Origin: Flavobacterium praedii
GTDB taxonomy: Bacteria > Bacteroidota > Bacteroidia > Flavobacteriales > Flavobacteriaceae
Direction of reading: 5' to 3'
Length of the DNA stretch: 64,000 nt
Assembly (NCBI RefSeq): GCF_026810365.1
Contig: NZ_CP113948.1
Coordinates: 872,001 to 936,000 of the forward strand
Shown in pieces: positions 26,790 to 36,208 of this stretch; position 1 is the first letter of the stretch; every line of letters begins with the position of its first letter. The notes under the pieces are model-generated. The model made no database searches. It saw only the letters and a list, made by a program, of their open reading frames with translations, and was not told the DNA's origin. The position numbers and the translations under genes are program-made.

Positions 26790-27743
26790 ATGAGCAATAC
26801 AATAACTACTACCAATTTTAATTTTCCAAATCAAAAATCGGTATATCGCGGAAAAGTAAGAGAAGTTTATACTATTAACGATGATTTACTTGTGATGATT
26901 GCCACGGATAGGCTTTCGGCATTTGATGTCGTTTTACCAAAGGGGATTCCATACAAAGGGCAAATTTTGAATCAAATTGCCACAAAATTTATGGAATTAA
27001 CAAAAGATATTGTTCCTAACTGGTTAATAGCTACTCCAGATCCAAGTGTTGCTGTTGGGCATTTATGTGAGCCTTTTAAGGTAGAAATGGTAATTCGTGG
27101 ATACCTTTCGGGTCATGCAGCACGTGAATATGCTCTAGGCAAAAGACAAATTTGTGGAGTAACAATGGCTGAAGGTTTGAAAGAAAATGATAAATTTCCA
27201 GAACCGATAATCACTCCAACCACAAAAGCGGATAATGGAGAACACGATGCGGATATCTCAAGAGAAGCTATTCTTGAAAAAGGAATTGTAACCGAAGAAG
27301 ATTATTTAGTTCTAGAAAAATATACTCGTGCTTTATTTCAAAGAGGAACCGAAATTGCTGCCAGTCGTGGTTTAATTTTGGTGGATACAAAATACGAGTT
27401 TGGAAAAACTAAAGATGGTGTTATTGTATTGATTGACGAAATTCACACTCCTGATTCTTCTCGTTATTTTTATTCTGAAGGGTATCAAGAAAGACAAGAC
27501 AAGGGAGAAGAACAAAAACAATTGTCAAAGGAGTTTGTGAGAAGGTGGTTGATTCAAAATGGTTTTCAAGGTTTGGAAGGGCAACAAATTCCCGATATGA
27601 CCGATGAATATATTGAAACTGTTTCTGAGAGATACATTGAATTGTACGAAAATATTCTTGGCGAAAAGTTCGTAAAAGCTGATATTTCGAATATTAATGA
27701 ACGAATTGAGAAAAACGTTTTGGCTTATTTAGCGCAAAGATAA
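26790..27743 (+). CDS. purC: Phosphoribosylaminoimidazole-succinocarboxamide synthase
   Basis: SAICAR synthase, purine pathway: joins CAIR and aspartate with ATP. 317 residues from ATG 26790 ([12 protein letters not shown]). Key parts: [83 protein letters not shown]. Longer than the 237-residue E. coli form and like the eukaryote/Bacteroidota type. It stands alone, with its own promoter. Confidence 0.95.
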   Translation: MSNTITTTNFNFPNQKSVYRGKVREVYTINDDLLVMIATDRLSAFDVVLPKGIPYKGQILNQIATKFMELTKDIVPNWLIATPDPSVAVGHLCEPFKVEMVIRGYLSGHAAREYALGKRQICGVTMAEGLKENDKFPEPIITPTTKADNGEHDADISREAILEKGIVTEEDYLVLEKYTRALFQRGTEIAASRGLILVDTKYEFGKTKDGVIVLIDEIHTPDSSRYFYSEGYQERQDKGEEQKQLSKEFVRRWLIQNGFQGLEGQQIPDMTDEYIETVSERYIELYENILGEKFVKADISNINERIEKNVLAYLAQR

Positions 27744-27801
27744 AAGAGGTTTCATTCTAAAATAGGTTCTACCCTCAACTTTGTGGGTAAAAGTTTTTCG
27801 C

Positions 27802-27829
27802 CACAAATTACACAAATTATCACAAATTC
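27802..27829. repeat. Short tandem of CACAAATTA words
   Basis: Three imperfect 10-base units reading CACAAATTA. A similar tract (CACAGATTTCACAAATTATC) is at 40827-40850. Low information; no gene nearby. The rest of 27830-28000 is AT-rich without a feature. Confidence 0.5.
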
Positions 27830-28001
27830 TATAAACTCAAAATTTGAATTACACGAATTATAAATAGTTAACTTGGATTTACTAACAGTTGAATAGTTGG
27901 TAGTAAAATATTAATGTGCTTTAATTTGTGGTTCACCCTTTTTTAATTTTTGTAAAACCTACACAATTAGTGGTAATACCCTAAAATAATACGTTTTTTA
28001 A

Positions 28002-28041
28002 AAAGTCATAATTCAAAATTTGAGTTATGGCTTTTTTTTTG
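28002..28041 (+). terminator. Terminator-like hairpin downstream of purC
   Basis: CATAATTCAAA / TTTGAGTTATG (one G-T pair) with a short AT loop, followed by GGCTTTTTTTTT. It lies about 260 bases after the purC stop. A smaller palindrome ACAGGTT...AACCTGT follows at 28074-28094. Confidence 0.55.
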
Positions 28042-28167
28042 AGTTTTGAAATTAGATTAGATTTATACCTTACAGGTTTTTTTTAACCTGTTTGGTATTA
28101 TTTTACGGACTAAGGAATTAACGGTTGTAATCGGTAGTGTTTCCTAAAACAGACTATTTTGGCTATT

Positions 28168-28253
28168 TAGCCCCGATGGGAGGGAATATTCTTTTGAAGA
28201 GACGGGTTTCAAACCCGTCTCTTCAAAAGAATTGGAAGGACAGCGGGAATCCT
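28168..28253 (+). repeat. Structured element family 2, copy 1, with a REP family 2 core
   Basis: Outer part TAGC-CCCG-ATGGGA and GGACAG-CGGG-AATC: the arms CCCG / CGGG pair and flank an internal-loop pattern like that at 33012. The centre (28188-28232) is a perfect 22-base-arm palindrome around one C, and its core GACGGGTTTCAAACCCGTC is the same REP family 2 found next to RAYT 2, about 22 kb away. Confidence 0.7.
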
Positions 28254-28310
28254 ATTTAATGATAAAGCCTATTGTTTCGCTCCTTACTATTTTTATAGTA
28301 CCTTTTTAAC

Positions 28311-28340
28311 AAAAAAAAAACTCTTCGAGAGGAAGAGTTT
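28311..28340 (-). terminator. Terminator of the DUF4258-like gene
   Basis: On the minus strand AAACTCTTC / GAAGAGTTT with a CTCTC-type loop and a run of ten T, directly after the stop at 28348. Confidence 0.75.
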
Positions 28341-28347
28341 AGTAGGC

Positions 28348-28722
28348 TTATTTTTTGGTAATGTCTTCAAGAACTGCTTTGTTGGAGTAATTGATGACTT
28401 TGACTATAATTTGTTGGTTTTGTTTAGTTTTACCCTCGATAATATATAATTTTCCTTTTTTGTAAGGTATGTTACTTTTGTCAAAATCTACATCACCCAG
28501 TTTCAAAGTGTTTTTTATATCAGTGGTATCAACCCATTTTTGTGATAAAATAGCGGAAGCTTTATCTGAGTAATAAAATGGTTTTGTGCTTAAATCATTC
28601 AGTACTCTGGCGTTTGGAAAGTAATTACAACGGGTGTCTTTTCCGCTAAATATAGCTGCAACGACAAATAAACCCATTATCAAACCCACTAGATAGTAGG
28701 CAAAACGTTGTATGAAATTCAT
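28348..28722 (-). CDS. DUF4258-like small membrane-anchored protein
   Basis: 124 residues: one N-terminal membrane helix (FAYYLVGLIMGLFVVAAIF) and a soluble domain outside, with a single Cys (GKDTRCNYFPNARVL) and the ending IIEGKTKQNQQIIVKVINYS. Resembles DUF4258 proteins found in Flavobacteriia near ald; function unknown. Same strand as ald, 123 bases downstream of its stop, and it has its own terminator. Confidence 0.65.
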   Translation of the reverse strand: MNFIQRFAYYLVGLIMGLFVVAAIFSGKDTRCNYFPNARVLNDLSTKPFYYSDKASAILSQKWVDTTDIKNTLKLGDVDFDKSNIPYKKGKLYIIEGKTKQNQQIIVKVINYSNKAVLEDITKK

Positions 28723-28845
28723 ATTTAATTTATTGTTTTTTATTGTTTATATGTAATTCGCATAATTACTGTTGGTGTTTTCGACCTATTGAAATTTAAG
28801 CTCCTTTTATATTTTAACTTTCGGCAAAGGTATGGGAAAGTTTAG

Positions 28846-30039
28846 TTAAAAAACAATTAAATTAATGTCGTTATCAGGTAAATCGAACCAGTCACCTATG
28901 GCTTTGTTTGTTAAAATGCCGTGATAGAGATAGATACCATTTTTTAGGCCTGCATTGCAACGGATAGCACTTTCTATGCCGCCATCTTCGGCCAATTGAA
29001 TCAAATAGGGTGTGATTATATTGCTAATGGACAGTGATGCAGTTTTTGAATATCTTGAAGGAATATTGGGTACGCAGTAGTGTAAAACATTATTCTTGAT
29101 GAATGTGGGTTTTTCATGGGTTGTTACTTCAGATGTTTCAAAACATCCACCGGTATCAATACTTATATCTACAATTACTGCGCCTCTTTTCATGTGTTCT
29201 ACCATAGTTTGGGTCACAATAACGGGGCTTCTCTCGATACCTCGCATTGCACCAATAGCGACATCACAGCGTCTTAAGGCTTTTAGTAAAGATTTTTGTT
29301 GGATTGTGGAAGTGAAAATTCGTTGGTTTAAATTGTTCTGCAAACGTCGTAATTTGGTAATGGAATTGTCAAAAACTTTTACACTTGCCCCAAGTCCAAT
29401 GGCTGTTTTAGCAGCAAATTCCCCCGCAGCTCCTGCGCCAATAATAACAACTTCGGTAGGAGGAACTCCTGTGATGTTTCCAAATAATAGTCCTTTTCCA
29501 AATTCATTGGTTATCATCAATTCGGCAGCGATTAATATGGAAGCAGTTCCTGCAATTTCACTGAGTGATTTTACGGCAGGGTAGGAGCCATCTTCGTCTT
29601 TCAGGTATTCAAAAGCGAGTGCGGTTATTTTTTTTCGGGATAGCGCTTCGAAATAGGATTTTTTTCTAGTTTTTAATTGAATTGCTGATAATAAAATGGT
29701 TTTGGGATTCATCATTTCAATTTCAGCCGTAGTTGGAGGTTCTACTTTTAGTAGCATTGGGCAGCTAAAAACCTTTTTGGTATTTTGAGTAATTTCGGCA
29801 CCCGCTTCGCTGTATTCTTTATCACTATAACTGGAACTCACTCCAGCTCCAGCTTCAATCATTACTCTGTGTCCTAAATAGGTAAGAGAATTCACAGCGT
29901 CAGGTGTTAAACAAATACGTCGTTCTTGAAAACTGGTCTCTTTTGGAATTCCTATAAAAAGTTGGCTTTTTTGTCTAGCAATTTCTAGTTTTTCTTCTTG
30001 AGGCAGTAATTGTTCTTTTGTGAATGGACTTATAGACAT
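28846..30039 (-). CDS. ald: Alanine dehydrogenase
   Basis: NAD-dependent oxidative deamination of L-alanine to pyruvate and ammonia (or the reverse). 397 residues. N-terminal catalytic part IGIPKETSFQERRICLTPDA and GHRVMIEAGAGVSSSYSD; Rossmann part VVIIGAGAAGEFAAKTAIGL with GAxAxG-type nucleotide loop; VDISIDTGGCFETSEVTTHE and HYCVPNIPSRYSKTASLSIS near the active site. Slightly longer than the bacterial norm because of an N-terminal extension (MSISPFTKEQLLPQEEKLEI), which is usual in Flavobacteriia. Related to transhydrogenase alpha, but full Ald features favour this call. Confidence 0.9.
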   Translation of the reverse strand: MSISPFTKEQLLPQEEKLEIARQKSQLFIGIPKETSFQERRICLTPDAVNSLTYLGHRVMIEAGAGVSSSYSDKEYSEAGAEITQNTKKVFSCPMLLKVEPPTTAEIEMMNPKTILLSAIQLKTRKKSYFEALSRKKITALAFEYLKDEDGSYPAVKSLSEIAGTASILIAAELMITNEFGKGLLFGNITGVPPTEVVIIGAGAAGEFAAKTAIGLGASVKVFDNSITKLRRLQNNLNQRIFTSTIQQKSLLKALRRCDVAIGAMRGIERSPVIVTQTMVEHMKRGAVIVDISIDTGGCFETSEVTTHEKPTFIKNNVLHYCVPNIPSRYSKTASLSISNIITPYLIQLAEDGGIESAIRCNAGLKNGIYLYHGILTNKAIGDWFDLPDNDINLIVF

Positions 30040-30131
30040 TGATGGTGTGAAATTAGTGGTACAATTTACAAAAAAGATTCAAAGTATTTTTATTTAAATG
30101 AGGCCTAATTGGATTATAAAAAAAAATCTAA

Positions 30132-30608
30132 TTAGCGGAGTATTTTCTCCATTTTTATGTCAGCTCTTTCATAAACGCCTTCTTCGACAGGAATTTCGAT
30201 GAAGCCAAAACTTTCATATAGATGTATCGCAGGCAGTAATTTTCTATTGGAATATAGAATCAATTTTTGAATTCCTTTGTCTTTTGCCTCATTCAAGCAA
30301 TGTTTCATCAGTTTTTTACCGATGCCTAATCCTTGATTCTCATCTGAGACTGCCATTTTTGTCAGTTCAAATGTGGTTTCATCTATTTTTAATAAAGAAA
30401 CCGTACCCACAATTTGATTGTTGTATTGAGCATAAAAAATAAATCCTCCTTTATCGATTATTTCGCCTTGAGGGTTAGATAATACTTTTTCATCTTTGGG
30501 TTCCACTTTAAAGTATTTATGGAGCCATTCCAGGTTTAAGGTTTTGATCGGGTCTTTCAAATCAATTGAAAAAGGGATGATTTCTACTTTATTGGTATCT
30601 AAGTTCAT
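30132..30608 (-). CDS. GNAT-family N-acetyltransferase
   Basis: 158 residues. Acetyl-CoA loop NQGLGIGKKLMKHCLNEAK (Q-x-x-G-x-G pattern), preceded by FELTKMAVSD and followed by LILYSNRKLLPAIHLYESFG. Substrate unknown. Its start is 8 bases after the tsaE stop, so likely one operon with tsaE and perhaps porX. Confidence 0.85.
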   Translation of the reverse strand: MNLDTNKVEIIPFSIDLKDPIKTLNLEWLHKYFKVEPKDEKVLSNPQGEIIDKGGFIFYAQYNNQIVGTVSLLKIDETTFELTKMAVSDENQGLGIGKKLMKHCLNEAKDKGIQKLILYSNRKLLPAIHLYESFGFIEIPVEEGVYERADIKMEKILR

Positions 30609-30615
30609 TAGTTTA

Positions 30616-31023
30616 TTACTTTAATTCCAATAAACGCTCACCATTTGGTAGTAATTCGATTGTAATTATGGTGTGTTGTTCCGGAATCAGGTTTTCAATT
30701 TTTTCAGACCATTCTATAAAACACCAATTCCCAGAATACAAATAATCATCGACACCCATATCTAATGCTTCTGTTTCTTTGTTTAATCTATAAAAATCAA
30801 AGTGATATACAATTAGATTGTTGTTGGTTTGATATTCATTTACCAATGAGAATGTAGGACTGCTCGTAGCGTCATTTACACCCAATGTTTTACAAAGTTG
30901 CTTGATTAAAGTAGTTTTTCCTACACCCATTTCTCCATTAAAAAGGATTACTTTATTTGGATTTTGGTCTAAAATTTGTTGAGCGACTTTTGCAAGTTGG
31001 TCTATAGAAAATGTGATTGTCAT
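30616..31023 (-). CDS. tsaE: tRNA t6A modification ATPase TsaE
   Basis: P-loop ATPase of the TsaB-TsaD-TsaE complex that makes threonylcarbamoyl-A37 in tRNA. Walker A LFNGEMGVGKTTLIKQL, switch region ATSSPTFSLVNEY, then VYHFDFYRLNKETEALDMG and GNWCFIEWSEK. Start set at 31023 (MTITFSIDQLAKVAQ), giving 135 residues, the family length; 19 extra codons upstream (from 31080) are basic and not family-like. Confidence 0.92.
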   Translation of the reverse strand: MTITFSIDQLAKVAQQILDQNPNKVILFNGEMGVGKTTLIKQLCKTLGVNDATSSPTFSLVNEYQTNNNLIVYHFDFYRLNKETEALDMGVDDYLYSGNWCFIEWSEKIENLIPEQHTIITIELLPNGERLLELK

Positions 31024-31125
31024 TTGTTTTGAATATTCTGTTATGCGTTTTGGGTTATGCGTTTTTTTAGATTTCTCCATCAGTTTAATAACTGATTACT
31101 AAAAACTGAACACTGACCACTTCTT

Positions 31126-32709
31126 TTACTTTGGATTAAAAACCAAGAATGGAATGATCATTTCTTCCAATGAAATTCCACCGTGTTGATAAGTGTTTTT
31201 GTAATAACTCACATAATGATTGTAGTTGTTAACATAAGCCAAAAATAAATCATTTTTTGCAAAAATATAGGAACTACTCATATTGATGGCAGGCAAACCA
31301 ATGTTTTTAGGTTCTTTGATGGCATATACATCTTTTTGTTCGTATGTCAAACTACGCCCAGTTTTGTAACGTAAATTCAAACTCGTGTTTTTGTCGCCTA
31401 CTACTTTTGATGGATTTTTTACATTAATGGTGCCATGATCAGTCGTCAGAATTAATTTGAAGCCTAATTTTTGTGCTTGTTGAATAATTTCGAGTAAAGG
31501 TGAGTTTTTAAACCAACTTAAAGTTAAAGAACGATAGGCTTTATCATCGGAAGCGAGTTCTTTTACCACATCCATTTCGGTTTTAGCGTGCGAAAGCATA
31601 TCGACAAAATTATACACTACAGTTACAAGGTCATTGTCTTTTAATGATTTAAAACTTTCTGCTAGTTTTTTTCCACCGGCTAGATTGGTTATTTTGAAAT
31701 AATCTTGTTTTAAATCTAATCTCAGGCGCTTAATTTGAGCGGTTAAAAATTCAGCTTCGAATAAATTTTTACCTCCTTCTTCTGGATCATTTTTCCAATA
31801 CTGAGGAAACTGTTTTTCCATTTCTAGAGGCGTTAAACCGGAGAAAATTGCATTTCTTGCATATTGTGTAGCCGTAGGAAGGATAGAGAAATAAGGTACT
31901 TCTTTTTCGAGTTTGTAATAATTACCTACGACACTTTCAAAAGCTTTCCATTGATCATAACGTAAATTGTCGATAACAACAAAAAGTACAGGTTTAGCTT
32001 TGCTCAGTTCGGCGTCGCCTCGGGTGTCTTTTTTCAGAATCTCTGGGACAACTAATTCTTTAAACAAATTGTGAGATTGTATGGGTTTATCTGCTTTTGG
32101 TGCAAACCAATCTTCGTAGTTCCGTTCGATGAATTTGCCAAATTGGGAATTGGCTTCTACTTTTTGGGATTCTAGGATTTCAATCATTCCTTGGTCATTA
32201 ATATTCTCCAATTCTAGTTCCCAAAAAATAAGTTTTTTATACAATTCAACCCAATCTTCATAGGAGTTGACCATCGCCATTTCCATAGTGATTTTTCGAA
32301 ATTCTTTTTGATAATCCAAAGTTGTTTTTTGAGAAATCAAACGGGAATGATCTAAGTTTTTCTTTAAACTCAACAAAATTTGATTTGGATTAACAGGTTT
32401 AATCAAATAATCTGCAATTTTGGAACCAATGGCTTCTTCCATAATATACTCTTCCTCACTTTTGGTAATCATAATCATAGGGATGGAAGACTTTTTTTCT
32501 TTCATTTCTGATAATGTTTCCAAACCACTCATTCCAGGCATATTTTCATCAAGAAAAACGATGTCAAAATTATTTTCTTCAAAAATATCAATTGCATCAC
32601 GTCCATTGTTACAAGTAGTTACGCTGTAATTTTTTTTCTCTAGAAATAGTATATGTGGTTTAAGTAAATCGATTTCATCATCAACCCAAAGTATTTTTAT
32701 GTTGTCCAT
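31126..32709 (-). CDS. porX: PorX, response regulator with PglZ phosphatase-like domain
   Basis: Regulator of the type IX secretion system. 527 residues: receiver domain at 1-120 with acidic D10 D11, phospho-acceptor Asp54 (FLDENMPG) and Lys in YLIKPVN; a helical linker; then a PglZ alkaline-phosphatase-superfamily domain with VIDNLRYDQWKAF (nucleophile region), YNFVDMLSHAKTEMD and TTDHGTINVKNPSKVVGDKN (metal ligands). In Porphyromonas it works with PorY and SigP, and its PglZ part cleaves cyclic or linear oligonucleotides. Adjacent to tsaE and ald, a flavobacterial arrangement. No PorY here. Confidence 0.92.
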   Translation of the reverse strand: MDNIKILWVDDEIDLLKPHILFLEKKNYSVTTCNNGRDAIDIFEENNFDIVFLDENMPGMSGLETLSEMKEKKSSIPMIMITKSEEEYIMEEAIGSKIADYLIKPVNPNQILLSLKKNLDHSRLISQKTTLDYQKEFRKITMEMAMVNSYEDWVELYKKLIFWELELENINDQGMIEILESQKVEANSQFGKFIERNYEDWFAPKADKPIQSHNLFKELVVPEILKKDTRGDAELSKAKPVLFVVIDNLRYDQWKAFESVVGNYYKLEKEVPYFSILPTATQYARNAIFSGLTPLEMEKQFPQYWKNDPEEGGKNLFEAEFLTAQIKRLRLDLKQDYFKITNLAGGKKLAESFKSLKDNDLVTVVYNFVDMLSHAKTEMDVVKELASDDKAYRSLTLSWFKNSPLLEIIQQAQKLGFKLILTTDHGTINVKNPSKVVGDKNTSLNLRYKTGRSLTYEQKDVYAIKEPKNIGLPAINMSSSYIFAKNDLFLAYVNNYNHYVSYYKNTYQHGGISLEEMIIPFLVFNPK

Positions 32710-33011
32710 TTAATTTTAAATTTTAGTGCAATTTAATAGTATAGATCTAAATATATATTAAAAATAGTATAAAGTTGATTGATAAAAAAATAATATGTTT
32801 TATTGGTTACAGTACTTTTAAAACACGGATTTAAATTTATTCATTAAAAATCAGGGAAGAATGGGTTTAAATTTAGTGAAAATAATTTAATTTGAGGTTG
32901 GTAATTAATAGGATAGCTTTAAATACCATTTTTTAGTCTAATATTGGTCTAATTGAATTTTTCTATTATTTTTCTATCCGTAATTTATTATTATATTTGA
33001 ACTTTGTAAAC

Positions 33012-33091
33012 TAGCCCTGATAGAAACGGAAATCCTTTATTTTTTTTCTTTAAAAAAATAAAGATTGAAGTGGATAGCAGGAATAGCTCCT
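33012..33091 (+). repeat. Structured element family 2, copy 2
   Basis: TAGC-CCTG-ATAGAA-AC ... GT-GGATAG-CAGG-AATAGCT, then an inner hairpin AATCCTTTATTTTT / AAAAATAAAGATT. The arms CCTG / CAGG replace CCCG / CGGG of the 28168 copy: a compensatory change. The rest of 32710-33188 is AT-rich with no gene or promoter I can support. Confidence 0.7.
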
Positions 33092-33188
33092 AATGAAAAC
33101 AAACTAATTTTAGAATATGAGATGTGCATTAACTACTAGTTGTTATGCGAATTACATATGACAAATAAAAAGCAATAAATATTAACAT

Positions 33189-33935
33189 ATGAAATTACTA
33201 GAAGGAAAAGTTGCCATAATTACTGGCGCAAGTCGTGGAATTGGAAAAGGAATTGCAGAGATTTTTGCTAAAAACGGAGCAAACGTTGCATTTACGTATA
33301 GCTCATCGGTAGAGTCAGCTTTGGCTTTAGAAAATGATTTGAATGCTTTGGGAATAAAAGCAAAAGGGTACCAATCCAATGCAGCCGATTTTAATGAAGC
33401 TCAAAAATTTGTAGATGCTGTTTTGGCTGATTTTGGTACAGTTGATATATTGATTAACAATGCCGGAATTACTAAAGATAATTTATTGATGCGTATGTCA
33501 GAGGCTGATTTTGATCAAGTTATCGATGTTAACTTGAAGTCGGTTTTTAATATGACAAAAGCAATTCAAAAAACATTTTTGAAACAACGTTCTGGTTCGA
33601 TTATCAATATGAGTTCTGTAGTTGGAGTAAAAGGAAATGCTGGTCAAACAAATTACGCTGCTTCTAAAGCTGGTGTTATTGGTTTTTCAAAATCAGTGGC
33701 TTTGGAATTGGGTTCTCGTAATATTCGTTGTAATGTAATTGCGCCTGGTTTTATTGAAACTGAAATGACAGCTAAACTTAGTGAGGATGTTGTAAAAGGT
33801 TGGAGAGAAGGGATTCCGTTGAAACGTGGTGGTTCTACTGAAGATGTTGCCAATGCATGTTTGTTCTTTGCGTCTGACATGAGTGCTTTTGTAACGGGCC
33901 AAGTATTGAATGTTTGCGGAGGAATGCTTACTTAA
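33189..33935 (+). CDS. fabG: 3-oxoacyl-ACP reductase
   Basis: NADPH-dependent short-chain dehydrogenase of fatty acid elongation. 248 residues. Cofactor loop VAIITGASRGIGKGIAEIF, NNAGITKDNLLMRMSEADFD, catalytic Ser in IINMSSVVGVKGNAGQTNY, Tyr and Lys in YAASKAGVIGFSKS, and PGFIETEMT. All features of FabG. Single gene; the downstream gap has an 11-base-arm inverted repeat. Confidence 0.94.
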   Translation: MKLLEGKVAIITGASRGIGKGIAEIFAKNGANVAFTYSSSVESALALENDLNALGIKAKGYQSNAADFNEAQKFVDAVLADFGTVDILINNAGITKDNLLMRMSEADFDQVIDVNLKSVFNMTKAIQKTFLKQRSGSIINMSSVVGVKGNAGQTNYAASKAGVIGFSKSVALELGSRNIRCNVIAPGFIETEMTAKLSEDVVKGWREGIPLKRGGSTEDVANACLFFASDMSAFVTGQVLNVCGGMLT

Positions 33936-33954
33936 ATAATTTAATGATTTAATA

Positions 33955-34010
33955 ATTGAAAGATTTAAAGATTTGTATTCTTCAATCTTTTAATTTTTCA
34001 ATCTTTCAAT
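33955..34010. repeat. Inverted repeat ATTGAAAGATT / AATCTTTCAAT
   Basis: Arms at 33955-33965 and 34000-34010, with internal AAAGATT / AATCTTT pairing as well. REP-like hairpin between fabG and the next gene; it could also end fabG transcripts. Confidence 0.6.
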
Positions 34011-34017
34011 CAACTAT

Positions 34018-36045
34018 ATGACAACAAACACAATTCTATTACTACTACTTTCTTTACTAATAGCGGGTGGTTTGTCGTTTTTTCAATATTTATACAAAGT
34101 CAAAAACAAATCGAATGTGCATTTGTTTTTGACTTTTTTGCGTTTTTTTAGTATTTTTTCGGTGCTGTTGCTTTTGATAAATCCCATCATTACGACTAGT
34201 ACAACTGAAATTATTAAAACACCTTTGCCAGTAGTGGTCGATAACTCTAGTTCTATTTCTTTTTTGAATTCCAAAGATAAAGCTTTGGAATTAGCCCAAA
34301 AGTTAAAGTCAAATAAGGCGCTTCAAGAAAAATTTGACGTGCAATCGTATCTATTTGATGCTGATTTTAGGCAATCGGATAGTATGACTTTTAAGGGAAC
34401 TCAAACCAATTTGGATTTGGTTGCCAAAAATCTGAAGAGCATCTATAAAAATGCATTTTATCCAACGGTTATTATCACTGATGGAAATCAAACTTCTGGG
34501 AATGATTATGTCTATAGTTTTGATGAAAATAATAAAGTGTATCCTTTGGTTTTAGGCGATACCACAAAAGTATTGGATTTGAAAATCAATCAGCTGAATG
34601 TTAATAAGTATGCTTTTCTGAAAAATAAATTTCCAGTTGAAGTGTTTTTGCAATATTCAGGGGATAAAAGTGTAACCGCAAATTTTAGTATTATACAAGG
34701 AAATGAAGTTTTGCATAAAGAAAGCGTTTCTTTTTCTCCAACTAAGAAAACAGCAGTCCTAAATGTGCTTTTGCCTGCCAATAAAGTAGGATTGCAAATT
34801 TATAAAGCTAAAATTGAATCTAAGGAAAGCGAAAAAAACACCTTTAACAACATCAAGAATTTTGCTGTTGAAGTAATTGACCAAAAAACAACCGTTGCAA
34901 TTGTATCTGCTATAAATCATCCTGATATTGGTGTTTTTAAAAGAGCCATTGAATCCAATTTGCAACATAAAGTAGTATTGGTTAAACCAAGTGATGTGAA
35001 ATCATTAGAAGATTATAACGTGTTAATTTTGTATCAGCCCACTACTGATTTTAAGTCTGTTTTCGAATTGAATAAAAAAGCAAATCTAAATACCTTTATC
35101 ATAACAGGAACGAGTACTGATTTTTCGTTTTTGAATCAACAACAAAATAATTTTGTTTTTAAAATGAGTGGTCAGGAAGAAGATTATTTGGCAGATTTTG
35201 ATTCGCAGTTTAATCTTTTTGCAGTGGATAATTTAGGGTTCGAAAATTTACCTCCTTTGCAGAATAATTATGGTTCAATTACCACCAATGGGGAAGTAAA
35301 TGTGTTGCTTTCTGCTAAAATCAGAAATATAGATACCAAAGCCCCTTTATTGTCTTTTACGGAGAATCAAGGAAAAAGAGCCGCTTATTTATTTGGAGAA
35401 AACAGTTGGAAATGGAGTTTGCAAAGCCATATCGACAATCAGTCTTTTGAAAAATATGATATTTTTGTAAATAAGATTATACAATATTTGGCTTCTAATA
35501 ATGCCAAAAAATCATTGGTTGTCAATCACGAAAGCTTCTACAATTCGGGTGAAGCCATCGAAATTACGGCGCAATTTTTCAACAAGAATTATGATTTTGA
35601 TGAAAAGGCACGTTTGACAATTGCGGTGACCAACGTTAAAACGAAGCAAACCAAGAACTTCGACCTTTTAAAAGGGAACAATACATATAAAGTAAATCTT
35701 GACGGACTTTTGGCAGGAAGTTATAATTTTTCGGTTAAGGAATTGAATTCCAAAACTTCGTATTCAGGACATTTTGAGATTCTGGATTTTGATATTGAAA
35801 AGCAGTTTGTAAATCCAGATGTTCAAAAGTTGAATCAATTGGCAGTACAAACTAAAGGAGCTGCTTTTTATCCCAATCAAATAGATGCTTTGATAAAAAC
35901 ATTATTGGAGAATGAAGAATATAAAGCTGTTCAAAAAGAGGTTGTAACCAAATCTCCTTTGATAGATTGGAAATGGTTGCTAGTTTTGATTGTTGTTTTT
36001 CTTTCTACAGAATGGTTTGTAAGGAAGTATAATGGGATGTTGTAG
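34018..36045 (+). CDS. VWA-like membrane protein
   Basis: 675 residues: two N-terminal membrane helices (TILLLLLSLLIAGGLSFF and FFSIFSVLLLLINPIITTS) and one C-terminal helix (WLLVLIVVFLSTEWFV). Between them is a periplasmic domain starting LPVVVDNSSSISFL, a D-x-S-x-S metal site of von Willebrand A domains, followed by VIITDGNQTSG. A later part looks like immunoglobulin-type strands (GLLAGSYNFSVKELNSKTSY). Similar architecture occurs in BatA-type and other VWA membrane proteins of Bacteroidota; function unknown. Follows fabG by 82 bases; co-transcription uncertain. Confidence 0.75.
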   Translation: MTTNTILLLLLSLLIAGGLSFFQYLYKVKNKSNVHLFLTFLRFFSIFSVLLLLINPIITTSTTEIIKTPLPVVVDNSSSISFLNSKDKALELAQKLKSNKALQEKFDVQSYLFDADFRQSDSMTFKGTQTNLDLVAKNLKSIYKNAFYPTVIITDGNQTSGNDYVYSFDENNKVYPLVLGDTTKVLDLKINQLNVNKYAFLKNKFPVEVFLQYSGDKSVTANFSIIQGNEVLHKESVSFSPTKKTAVLNVLLPANKVGLQIYKAKIESKESEKNTFNNIKNFAVEVIDQKTTVAIVSAINHPDIGVFKRAIESNLQHKVVLVKPSDVKSLEDYNVLILYQPTTDFKSVFELNKKANLNTFIITGTSTDFSFLNQQQNNFVFKMSGQEEDYLADFDSQFNLFAVDNLGFENLPPLQNNYGSITTNGEVNVLLSAKIRNIDTKAPLLSFTENQGKRAAYLFGENSWKWSLQSHIDNQSFEKYDIFVNKIIQYLASNNAKKSLVVNHESFYNSGEAIEITAQFFNKNYDFDEKARLTIAVTNVKTKQTKNFDLLKGNNTYKVNLDGLLAGSYNFSVKELNSKTSYSGHFEILDFDIEKQFVNPDVQKLNQLAVQTKGAAFYPNQIDALIKTLLENEEYKAVQKEVVTKSPLIDWKWLLVLIVVFLSTEWFVRKYNGML

Positions 36046-36208
36046 GTTTCAGAATAATCAGTGCTTGGAGATTAGTGATGAATAACTTCAAAAAAAATAA
36101 ACTATCTTAGCTTTATGAAATCGCCATAACAAATTGCTTGTTGCAAACAAAAACTATAAATAAAAAGCGATCCCATATAGGACCACTAACAAAATATTTT
36201 TTGCATAT

